Virus record (IMG/VR): IMGVR_UViG_3300037102_000080
Coordinates: 1-25,229 of that record
Length of the DNA: 25,229 bases
Strand: one strand, 5' to 3'
Source: a virus
Each line of letters starts with the position of its first letter. Position 1 is the first letter of the stretch. The notes under the pieces were generated by a model. That model was given only the letters and a program-made list of their open reading frames with translations. It was not told where the DNA came from and ran no database searches. The position numbers and the translations under genes were made by a program. This document shows, piece by piece, positions 11,749-17,311 of this stretch.

Positions 11749-11778
11749 ACCTTATGCCCGTTTGGATGTGGGAGTCAA
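11749..11778 (-). promoter_or_regulatory. Candidate promoter of the leftward operon
   Basis: On the minus strand TTGACT (11778-11773), an 18-base spacer and TAAGGT (11754-11749) lie about 46 bases before the first gene at 11703. The -10 is imperfect, but no better candidate is seen between here and 12000. Confidence 0.4.
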
Positions 11779-12371
11779 GCGGTAACTTGCTACAGCGCGT
11801 AGATTATTGCCCCTGCCCCATCCGGCCCGCCGCAAGGCGGCAGCAGCGCATCGGCTGTACTCCGATAACAGGGATAGATAAGGAGGGGAGAGAGAGGGAA
11901 GCAGAGCAAGCCCGCCACGGCATCCGCTAGCCCTAACCTTATCATTGGTAGGGCGTTAAACCCCTATATGCGCGGTCTAGCGTGGCACTCAGGCCCATCG
12001 GCCACCTCCAGACACCTCCAGACCCGCCCCGCTCGGCGCTTCGGTAGTGCGATGCGCGGCAACATAGGAGGTCGGAGAGAGAGTAACGCGCGCTCTCCCC
12101 GCCACGAACCGCAGCACCTCAAAGGTGGCATGGTGGCCCCATTGTGGCGGTACCGGGCGGATGCACCACACTTCAGCGGCTTGTATGTTGTTGATCCTAT
12201 TAGGGATCTCCCGACGCGGCGCAGGGGGTGGGGGTGGTACTCGCCGGGGTGGCTGAAATTCAACTGTCCTCGATTCCGGCCACAAATAAAAAACCACAAA
12301 AAATAAAGCATTTATAATCATGCGATTGCGGAGGTTTAAGGTTGCGAAGTATCGAGGTGGGGTGAATTCGC
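11779..12371. other. Gene-free divergent control region
   Basis: About 590 bases lie between the leftward and rightward operons. Frames on both strands have no ribosome sites and unnatural composition. The stretch includes purine-rich DNA at 11871-11905, a short direct repeat CACCTCCAGA at about 12004-12022, and an A+T-rich patch at 12281-12319. A replication origin or control region is possible but unproven. Confidence 0.5.
12281..12319 (+). promoter_or_regulatory. A+T-rich patch with a TATAAT box
   Basis: This patch is over 75% A+T in an otherwise GC-rich window and contains TATAAT at 12313-12318, with no matching -35 box at the right distance. It may be a strand-opening site or a weak or activated promoter for the rightward genes. 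Confidence 0.35.
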
Positions 12372-12400
12372 TTGACAGGGAGAAGGTATAGTGGCACACT
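12372..12400 (+). promoter_or_regulatory. Candidate promoter of the rightward operon
   Basis: TTGACA at 12372-12377 (in CTTGACAG as at 1080 and 5051), then 17 bases and CACACT at 12395-12400. The -10 is weak. The start would be near 12407, ahead of the GGAGAAGG ribosome site and ATG 12429. GGAGAAGGTATA is repeated at 12379 and 12411. Confidence 0.4.
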
Positions 12401-12428
12401 CCCTAGTGAAGGAGAAGGTATAAGGTAT

Positions 12429-12833
12429 ATGTCGCAAGGGAAGGTAGAAGAAGAGAGGCTTGCGAGGATGTTTGGGGAGGACGATGGGGAAAGGGGAGAA
12501 GGTAAAGGGTTGAAGGTTCGGAAGAGATGGGAAGATCGGAAGCCGGTGTGGGATAGGCACGGGAACCTGATGGAGTACGCGCCGAAGGCAGATGGATCAC
12601 GGAAGAATGGGTACGTGCCGGTGAAGGTAATAGTGGCGCAAGGGTGGTTGGGGAGAAGGTTAAAGGTTGACGAGAGGGTAGTTTTGAAGGATGGAGACGT
12701 GAAGAATTTAAGGATAGAGAACCTTGGGGTGAGGAAGTTAGGGAGCCGGGAAGTGCGGTGGTTGGGAGGCGGGGTTGAAGACGGTAAGGGAGATGAGATG
12801 ACGGGGCGTAAGTTTAAGGGATTACATACATAG
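12429..12833 (+). CDS. HNH-like protein lacking the catalytic histidines
   Basis: The product is 134 residues from ATG 12429; the upstream in-frame start at 12372 falls in the promoter. VIVAQGWLGRRLKVDERVVL and KDGDVKNLRIENLGVR follow the pattern of phage HNH endonucleases ('V...FLGRPL...E.VHH.DGD..NNR.ENL'), but the two His of the active site are replaced (RVVLKDGD). The RPVWDRHGNLMEYAPKADGS-like part before it (residues 40-59, beginning KPVWDR) is typical of a strand-rich entry. It may be a dead nuclease used as a DNA-binding protein. The gene is strikingly purine-rich on the coding strand. Its last five codons lie in the inverted repeat at 12817. Confidence 0.55.
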   Translation: MSQGKVEEERLARMFGEDDGERGEGKGLKVRKRWEDRKPVWDRHGNLMEYAPKADGSRKNGYVPVKVIVAQGWLGRRLKVDERVVLKDGDVKNLRIENLGVRKLGSREVRWLGGGVEDGKGDEMTGRKFKGLHT

Positions 12834-12843
12834 CTACCCTAGC
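12817..12843 (+). repeat. 27-bp inverted repeat, left arm
   Basis: This arm is the exact reverse complement of 13020-13046. It contains the last four codons and stop of the upstream gene. The arms enclose 176 bases holding a 39-codon gene. The pair could be terminal repeats of a 230-bp mobile element or a regulatory pair. Confidence 0.85.
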
Positions 12844-12870
12844 GTAATTTTTAAGGAAAGGAGGTGGACA

Positions 12871-12990
12871 ATGGAACTAAACCAGACCGAGAAAGCCCGG
12901 ATTGTCGCTTTGCAGCAGAAACCGGAAGCGCAGCGCACTGACGCGGAAAAGGCGGAACTGGCGGCATTGCTTCAGAAGCAAAGCCAATAG
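12871..12990 (+). CDS. 39-residue protein inside the inverted repeat
   Basis: ATG 12871 follows AAGGAAAGGAGGTGGACA, one of the strongest ribosome sites in the window. The peptide is helical and charged: MELNQTEKARIVALQQKPEA, then DAEKAELAALLQKQSQ. There is no known motif; it could be a small helical hairpin. Both sides are bounded by the 27-bp inverted repeat arms, so it would be the only cargo if this is a mobile unit. Confidence 0.6.
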   Translation: MELNQTEKARIVALQQKPEAQRTDAEKAELAALLQKQSQ

Positions 12991-13019
12991 CGTTGGCCGT
13001 CTCGTAGCACATTGTTTTA

Positions 13020-13046
13020 GCTAGGGTAGCTATGTATGTAATCCCT
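13020..13046 (-). repeat. 27-bp inverted repeat, right arm
   Basis: Perfect reverse complement of 12817-12843. It ends four bases before the AAGGAG ribosome site of the gene at 13059. Outside the arms the match falls off after one mismatch and three further bases. No target duplication is obvious. Confidence 0.85.
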
Positions 13047-13058
13047 AAAAGGAGCTTT

Positions 13059-13274
13059 ATGAGATACCGTGATGGGCTTCCGCCCTCCGAATACAATCTG
13101 CCACCGGGATGCTCGCAGCGAGACTGCGAAGGTTCTGGTATTTCTGATCGGGACGACATGGACAATGACCCCAACCCCTACGATTTTGAGGAGGTGCCAA
13201 CATGGGCTGACCGGCTAAAAACTGGCGCCGCAGGGACGGCGAGGCCACAAGACAAGTTGAAGGATTCGGATTAA
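13059..13274 (+). CDS. Small acidic protein, unknown
   Basis: The product is 71 residues from ATG 13059, preceded by AAAAGGAGCTTT; an in-frame ATG at 13032 lies inside the inverted repeat and lacks a ribosome site. The sequence is polar and Asp/Pro rich (DRDDMDNDPNPYDFEEVPTW), with a basic start. Two Cys occur (GCSQRDC). No fold or function is recognised. Confidence 0.6.
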   Translation: MRYRDGLPPSEYNLPPGCSQRDCEGSGISDRDDMDNDPNPYDFEEVPTWADRLKTGAAGTARPQDKLKDSD

Positions 13275-13324
13275 GCATGAGAACCGGGGTCTGGAGACAG
13301 GCCCCGGACAAAGGAAGGTACACC

Positions 13325-13387
13325 ATGACCGAACTTGAATCGCGCCTGGCGGATTGCCGCCGGCGGATCGAGGGAGAGAAGCCATGA
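13325..13387 (+). CDS. 20-residue small protein, unknown
   Basis: ATG 13325 follows AAAGGAAGG and reads MTELESRLADCRRRIEGEKP, a short amphipathic helix. It overlaps the next start as ATGA. A longer form from ATG 13277 is possible but has no ribosome site; it would cross the hairpin CCGGGG/CCCCGG at about 13282-13305. Confidence 0.4.
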   Translation: MTELESRLADCRRRIEGEKP

Positions 13388-13437
13388 CGCGCTACGTGCG
13401 AGTGCCCATCGAGGCCGAGGAAGGGGGCTCTCGATGA
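13384..13437 (+). CDS. 17-residue small protein, unknown
   Basis: ATG 13384 overlaps the previous stop and reads MTRYVRVPIEAEEGGSR, ending in an ATGA overlap with the next gene. The last codons (GAAGGGGGC) supply a ribosome-binding sequence. It resembles a truncated beginning of a gene family here that starts MTR with valine/isoleucine strands (compare MTRIVIEIN at 13434), suggesting a partial duplication. Confidence 0.4.
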   Translation: MTRYVRVPIEAEEGGSR

Positions 13438-13661
13438 CGCGCATCGTGATTGAGATAAATCGTGGGGAGGTGCGGCGGCGAGAGTGCGGAAGGTGCGATC
13501 AAATCATTTGGGGGCTGGATACTGCCTATTGCCGAGCATTCACTACGCGAGCATTCCGTCTCCCACGTCAACTGAGACGTGTTGGCGGAGCACCCCAGCG
13601 CTGCCCGCAGTGCCTAGCGGCAGAAGTGAAGGAGGGGGTGCCCAATGGCAGAGCAGTTTGA
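13434..13661 (+). CDS. Zinc-ribbon-like small protein
   Basis: The product is 75 residues from ATG 13434. VRRRECGRCDQIIWG and, about 37 residues later, QRCPQCLAAEV give two CxxC knuckles, a classic four-Cys zinc ribbon. The N-terminal strand MTRIVIEINRGE precedes it. The ribosome site of the next gene lies within its final codons and the two genes overlap by 17 bases. A nucleic-acid-binding role is plausible. Confidence 0.65.
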   Translation: MTRIVIEINRGEVRRRECGRCDQIIWGLDTAYCRAFTTRAFRLPRQLRRVGGAPQRCPQCLAAEVKEGVPNGRAV

Positions 13662-13950
13662 TCTCGCCGAGTTAGAGCGGCTGCACGCGGCGGCGATGGG
13701 CTGCCCGCACTCTCTGGGCGAAGGCGCGAAGCCGGTTCACGAATTGACGAACTATCTAACGACGCATCTCCCAGCCATCCTCGCGATGGGTGCCGAGCGC
13801 GAGCGGCTGCGGGGAGAGCGGGAGAAGATGGCGAAGGCTCTGATAAAAACGTGGGGAGTCTTGGAGCCGATTTGCCCGTGGGGATCAAAAGACAAAATCA
13901 TGAGCGAGCACGCCGAGGCACTCGCCATCGCACGGAGGATCGCGAAATGA
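13645..13950 (+). CDS. Helical protein of unknown function
   Basis: The product is 101 residues from ATG 13645, preceded by GGAGGGGGTGCCCA. It is predicted almost wholly helical: LAELERLHAAAMGCPHSLG, then AILAMGAERERLRGEREKMA and a final helix HAEALAIARRIAK. The charged heptad pattern in the middle suggests a short coiled coil. ATGA coupling links it to the next gene. Several neighbours share this style of small Ala/Glu/Arg-rich protein. Confidence 0.65.
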   Translation: MAEQFDLAELERLHAAAMGCPHSLGEGAKPVHELTNYLTTHLPAILAMGAERERLRGEREKMAKALIKTWGVLEPICPWGSKDKIMSEHAEALAIARRIAK

Positions 13951-14459
13951 CGGGAGAACTTGTATCAGCCACCCACCTAGTGATGGTGATGGCGAACGCA
14001 TCAAATTGGGCCGACCTGTTCGACGATAGCGAGCGGGATGCGCTGCGCCTGGTTGTCACAGAGGTAACACACGCGCAAGCTATCATCGCCGAGAAGGACC
14101 GACAGATTGCGGAGTTGGCGGCGAAGATGGAGAAGGCAGTCGCTCTGCTCTACAAAGCATATGAGCTTGTGAACGACGGGAGTATGCAGAGTAGCCAGTG
14201 GGAAGCGTTCAAAAAGGTTTGCGCTGGGATTTCGCTGTTGAACCAACTCGATCCCGCCGTCATTCTCGCCGCCCGCGACAAGGCGCTCACGGAGCCGCTG
14301 GAGGCCCGCATTGCCGAGCTTGAGGCTCAGGTTAAGGCGTGCCACATGGAGAGAGACAACTTGAAGGGGAATCTCACCGACCTCGCAGCCTATCGAGAGA
14401 AGGTGCGGATAGAGTTCGCTAACCAGTTACTTGACCCCGCAAGCCGGGAGGGTGCATGA
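13947..14459 (+). CDS. Coiled-coil protein, unknown
   Basis: The product is 170 residues from ATG 13947 (ATGA overlap). Heptad-like stretches lie at about residues 45-75 (AIIAEKDRQIAELAAKMEKA) and 115-150 (LEARIAELEAQVKACHMERD). This layout is common in phage proteins of unknown role that repeat 'ARIAELEAQ'. No catalytic motif is seen. The stop overlaps the next start. Confidence 0.7.
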   Translation: MTGELVSATHLVMVMANASNWADLFDDSERDALRLVVTEVTHAQAIIAEKDRQIAELAAKMEKAVALLYKAYELVNDGSMQSSQWEAFKKVCAGISLLNQLDPAVILAARDKALTEPLEARIAELEAQVKACHMERDNLKGNLTDLAAYREKVRIEFANQLLDPASREGA

Positions 14460-14662
14460 GGATTCACATCAAACATTACGACTACGACTGGGCTAAGCCG
14501 GCACTCTACTATTGCTGGCGTCCTGAGTGGGATCGCCGCTTTCGCTTCGCCATGCCGTTGCTGTCCTACCAAGGGGCGTGGGAGCTTGCGTTCGACACGC
14601 TGAAACGGAGGGGCGCAGAGGTAAGCTATGAAGATTGGTACGAGGCTGCATCAGGTTGGTGA
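14456..14662 (+). CDS. Small aromatic-rich protein, unknown
   Basis: The product is 68 residues from ATG 14456 (ATGA overlap). It is unusually rich in Trp, Tyr and Phe (HYDYDWAKPALYYCWRPEWD, then YEDWYEAASGW), indicating a compact folded domain. No family is recognised. A 33-base gap with AAAGGGGAA follows before the next gene. Confidence 0.65.
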   Translation: MRIHIKHYDYDWAKPALYYCWRPEWDRRFRFAMPLLSYQGAWELAFDTLKRRGAEVSYEDWYEAASGW

Positions 14663-14695
14663 GTTGGAAGCGTTAATGTTGAAAGGGGAATTGGG

Positions 14696-14935
14696 ATGAG
14701 ACAGCTTACGCTTGCTGGAGTGAACAAGGTGATCCAGAGGACTCTTGAAAAGGTGTCTGTTTTGGCTGGGCGAGATGGAGTAAACCCGCGTGACCAAGCT
14801 GTCTTTTTAGCTGGGGCGCTGTGGGGTGCAAAGCTACACGAAAACCAGTACGAGGGATGGATGTGTTCTGGGGCATCAAAGTTCATCCGTGATGCAGTGA
14901 AGCCCATTCAGCAAGATCTGAAGAAGGTGCTATGA
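14696..14935 (+). CDS. Small helical protein, tandem paralogue 1
   Basis: The product is 79 residues from ATG 14696. VNPRDQAVFLAGALWGAKLH, a Trp/Cys/Ser turn, then FIRDAVKPIQQDLKKVL aligns with the next protein (LRDRAIYLRGLADAAKV, then SLRDAIRETAKRLRKEIKP). Two adjacent copies of the same helical unit indicate tandem duplication with divergence. Function unknown. ATGA coupling to the next gene. Confidence 0.65.
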   Translation: MRQLTLAGVNKVIQRTLEKVSVLAGRDGVNPRDQAVFLAGALWGAKLHENQYEGWMCSGASKFIRDAVKPIQQDLKKVL

Positions 14936-15153
14936 GGATCACAGTGGCGACGATGGACCGGGCGATCTGGGCGGCCCGCCTGGGGGTTGGATTAGATTGC
15001 TATGACCCGGCGCTACGTGATCGCGCCATCTATCTGCGGGGCCTCGCGGACGCGGCGAAGGTGCTGTGTCTTTGGGATGGATGTTCTTCCAGATCATTGC
15101 GTGACGCGATCCGCGAGACGGCGAAGAGGCTGAGAAAGGAGATCAAACCATGA
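14932..15153 (+). CDS. Small helical protein, tandem paralogue 2
   Basis: The product is 73 residues from ATG 14932. It is the second copy of the unit described for its upstream neighbour: RDRAIYLRGLADAAKVLCLW, then SSRSLRDAIRETAKRLRKE. The last codons (AGGAGATCAAACC) double as the ribosome site for the next gene. The same RKEIKP/RKEIKG ending recurs at 15912, so gene ends and ribosome sites are duplicated together. Confidence 0.65.
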   Translation: MRITVATMDRAIWAARLGVGLDCYDPALRDRAIYLRGLADAAKVLCLWDGCSSRSLRDAIRETAKRLRKEIKP

Positions 15154-15539
15154 ATAAGCAAACACTTCTTGGGGAGCGATTGCGACGTAAGGCCGGAGAT
15201 CCCCGCGATGCCACCCTCCGCGAACTGGATCACTGGAAACAAGTATCCGGGTTCGATACCCCAGAACAAATGGTGGCGGCTGTCAATGACAGGTTTGACA
15301 AAGAGCTTCCACGGGGGCTAGCGAAATCGTTGTGGCAGCTTACGCAACGAGACTGCATTAAGTATGAGAGGATCATCCGCGAGCTGCTGGCGCTGTGTGC
15401 GAGGGAGGCGCTGAGGATTGAGGCACTGTCCCACGTAGTGCAGGATGACGACTTGCGGGTAGCAATGCACCGAGCTACGTTTGAACTCCGCGCGGCCAGC
15501 ACAGACCCAGCGCTTGGAGGAGACGGCGAAAAAGGTTGA
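15150..15539 (+). CDS. Helical protein with DPRDAT motif
   Basis: The product is 129 residues from ATG 15150. GDPRDATLRELDHWKQVSGF near the start, then ELLALCAREALRIEALSHVV, resemble parts of the next two proteins (DDPRDATIGELRALCGEAAV and PDPRDAEIAKLREALTKI). The series looks like repeated shuffling of one helical module. No membrane segment or catalytic motif. Function unknown. Confidence 0.65.
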   Translation: MNKQTLLGERLRRKAGDPRDATLRELDHWKQVSGFDTPEQMVAAVNDRFDKELPRGLAKSLWQLTQRDCIKYERIIRELLALCAREALRIEALSHVVQDDDLRVAMHRATFELRAASTDPALGGDGEKG

Positions 15540-15555
15540 GGAAGGAACTTAAGGG

Positions 15556-15912
15556 ATGAGCGAGTATCGAGAATTCAGGGATGCCGCAGACGTATTCGCG
15601 GCGTGCTGCCCTAAGGCAAAACACTTTGACGGAGATTGTGCAGCGGCGAATCGACTGTATCCAATCCTGGAGAAGATCAGGGAACGCGCCATAGCCACCG
15701 CTGACGATCCGCGTGACGCCACCATCGGCGAACTGCGGGCGCTGTGCGGGGAAGCGGCGGTGCAACTTGACGAGTACCTTGATTACGAGCGAGCGGAGCA
15801 CATTTGCATCGTAATAGGCGACGTGGCCCTTGCTGCCAAGCTCCGCGCTGCCAGCGCAGCCCAGGCGCTTGAGGAGACGGCGCAGAGAATAAGGAAGGAG
15901 ATCAAGGGATGA
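15556..15912 (+). CDS. Helical protein with DPRDAT motif
   Basis: The product is 118 residues from ATG 15556, preceded by AAGGAACTTAAGGG. An N-terminal part with three Cys (FAACCPKAKHFDGDCAAANR) is followed by the DDPRDATIGELRALCGEAAV module and a C-terminal helix ending RIRKEIKG, which encodes the ribosome site for the next gene. It shares modules with 15150-15539, 14932-15153 and 15909-16199. Confidence 0.65.
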   Translation: MSEYREFRDAADVFAACCPKAKHFDGDCAAANRLYPILEKIRERAIATADDPRDATIGELRALCGEAAVQLDEYLDYERAEHICIVIGDVALAAKLRAASAAQALEETAQRIRKEIKG

Positions 15913-16199
15913 GCAATACCAGCAAATCACAAGAGATGTCTGGGATGCCAGCCAACATGAAGTTTGTACCAGCGGGAAACATATTTGCGCCTAGCCCCGA
16001 TCCGCGCGACGCAGAGATCGCCAAACTGCGGGAGGCGCTGACCAAGATCACGGCAGAGATCGTAAAATCTACCGACTTAGCCCTGCAAATGGTGGAGGCG
16101 AAAGCCTGGGCAACCTGCGCACTGAATCTCGCCCTGTCGATGAATAGGATTAACAGTATCGCAGTCCAGGCGCTCGCCGAGCCGGGAGGGAAGCCATGA
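15909..16199 (+). CDS. Helical protein with DPRDAE motif
   Basis: The product is 96 residues from ATG 15909 (ATGA overlap). After a polar N-terminus it has PDPRDAEIAKLREALTKITA, the same 'DPRDA...LR' module as its upstream neighbours, and a second helix with MVEAKAWATCALNLALSMNR. This 'ARIAKLREAL' style is widespread in phage proteins without known role. The stop overlaps the next start. Confidence 0.65.
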   Translation: MSNTSKSQEMSGMPANMKFVPAGNIFAPSPDPRDAEIAKLREALTKITAEIVKSTDLALQMVEAKAWATCALNLALSMNRINSIAVQALAEPGGKP

Positions 16200-16357
16200 A
16201 CTCACTGCATATTGCCGCTTTTACTTGGGCGGTGGTGGCTCTAACAATGGCTATTTTCGTTAAGCCGATTCCGCCCTGGGTTTACTTCTGGTCTGCCGCT
16301 GCGATTATTGCCTACGTCGTCGCCGAAGTCGTTCGCTTGCTGAGAGAGAAGCCATGA
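16196..16357 (+). CDS. Two-span small membrane protein
   Basis: The product is 53 residues from ATG 16196, overlapping the previous stop (ATGA). Hydrophobic segments run at about residues 5-22 (HIAAFTWAVVALTMAIFV) and 28-47 (WVYFWSAAAIIAYVVAEVV), joined by KPIPP. A basic tail RLLREKP follows. The stop overlaps the next start. The role is unknown; a holin-like function is possible from the two-helix form, but there are no lysis genes nearby. Confidence 0.6.
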   Translation: MNSLHIAAFTWAVVALTMAIFVKPIPPWVYFWSAAAIIAYVVAEVVRLLREKP

Positions 16358-16644
16358 ACTTATTTGACCAAGGTCCGGATGGGAAGTTCATAAGCCGGAG
16401 TGAGGCGCTGAAAGCATGGTTGCCGAAGCTCTTAGATAGAGCCCTTGGCGATGAAACCGCGCAAGCCCTGGATGTGCTGGCGGGGTATAAAGAGCGTCAT
16501 GCGGCTAACGATCTGCGGGTAGCGGCCGACATGTTAGACAGACAAGATTCACACAGCGCGGACTACTGTATCAAGCGGCATACGCGCAAGCGCACCATCG
16601 CCGCCGAACTCCGCGCGACCAAGGAAAGGATCGGGAAGCTATGA
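16354..16644 (+). CDS. Small helical protein, unknown
   Basis: The product is 96 residues from ATG 16354. The sequence is charged and helical with no cysteine pair typical of zinc binding (ALKAWLPKLLDRALGDETAQ, then DLRVAADMLDRQDSHSADYC). It ends RTKERIGKL-like (ATKERIGKL), supplying an AAGGAAAGG ribosome site. The stop and next start overlap as ATGA. No function is recognised. Confidence 0.6.
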   Translation: MNLFDQGPDGKFISRSEALKAWLPKLLDRALGDETAQALDVLAGYKERHAANDLRVAADMLDRQDSHSADYCIKRHTRKRTIAAELRATKERIGKL

Positions 16645-17060
16645 TTGAATCCCTGCTGATTGCCTACCTGCTGGCCCAGCCTCCAGCGACCGGGTGGCGC
16701 TTCTGTCCCGAGTCGGGCATATATCAGATAACCCCTTGCTATTCGGAAGTCCTAGCCCCTATCGTAATCGCTCAACAGCCCGACCTCGACGTCCTCCGCG
16801 CTAGGGTGGACGCGCTGGAGAAGCGGGTCAAGGAACTAGACCATAGCCTCACCTTGTGTGAATCTGCCGCTAGGCGAGAAAGTTTCGATAAGGGTTATCG
16901 GCCATTGGAGCCCTTGGATGTGAGTAGGTGTTGGAAGTTGGAAGTAGCGTGGGAAGCCTGCGACCGCGCCACGGCGCTCACGGTGCGGATCGTGCGCGAC
17001 AACACCGCGCTGCTCACCGGCGGGCGGGCGATGGGGAAGAGCGAGCGGAGCCGGGCATGA
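16641..17060 (+). CDS. Protein with hydrophobic N-terminus and coiled coil
   Basis: The product is 139 residues from ATG 16641. The first 16 residues (MIESLLIAYLLAQPPA) are hydrophobic and may be a weak export signal or buried helix. Residues about 48-75 (LDVLRARVDALEKRVKELDH) form a coiled coil. C-terminal residues are basic. Four Cys are scattered. It ends in an ATGA overlap. Function unknown. Confidence 0.6.
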   Translation: MIESLLIAYLLAQPPATGWRFCPESGIYQITPCYSEVLAPIVIAQQPDLDVLRARVDALEKRVKELDHSLTLCESAARRESFDKGYRPLEPLDVSRCWKLEVAWEACDRATALTVRIVRDNTALLTGGRAMGKSERSRA

Positions 17061-17311
17061 CCGACGAAACATTCATCGCGACGATCAGCACAGCATTCCC
17101 GTCTGGGAAATATGGGGTAATATTGCCATTTTGGCGCAAGCCCGACGGCACGGTAGACCGAGAGAGGACACTGGACAACCTAAAGTACTTCCCGTTAGCT
17201 AGCACGTTCACGCCGGAGCAACGAGCGAAGTTGCTTTCTGGGCCGCCAGAGCAACCGCCGAGCGACAAGCCGTCGAGTGAGGCGTGTAAGGAGCGCGGCA
17301 ATGGGAAGTAA
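17057..17311 (+). CDS. Small protein with ACKERG tail, unknown
   Basis: The product is 84 residues from ATG 17057. It begins MTDETFIATISTAFPSGKYG and ends SEACKERGNGK. The DNA for its tail, GCGTGTAAGGAGCGCGGC at 17282-17299, is identical to 18830-18847, where it ends another gene, and it carries the ribosome site of the following gene in both cases. It overlaps the DUF5131 start by 11 bases. Function unknown. Confidence 0.65.
   Translation: MTDETFIATISTAFPSGKYGVILPFWRKPDGTVDRERTLDNLKYFPLASTFTPEQRAKLLSGPPEQPPSDKPSSEACKERGNGK

Noticed and set aside
12320-12391. 23-codon basic frame after TATAAT
   Set aside because: No ribosome site, and it starts only a few bases after the -10-like box and runs through the promoter at 12372.
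11968-12399. Frames on both strands in the divergent region
   Set aside because: There are no ribosome sites, the compositions are Pro/Arg-rich and unnatural, and there is no operon context.
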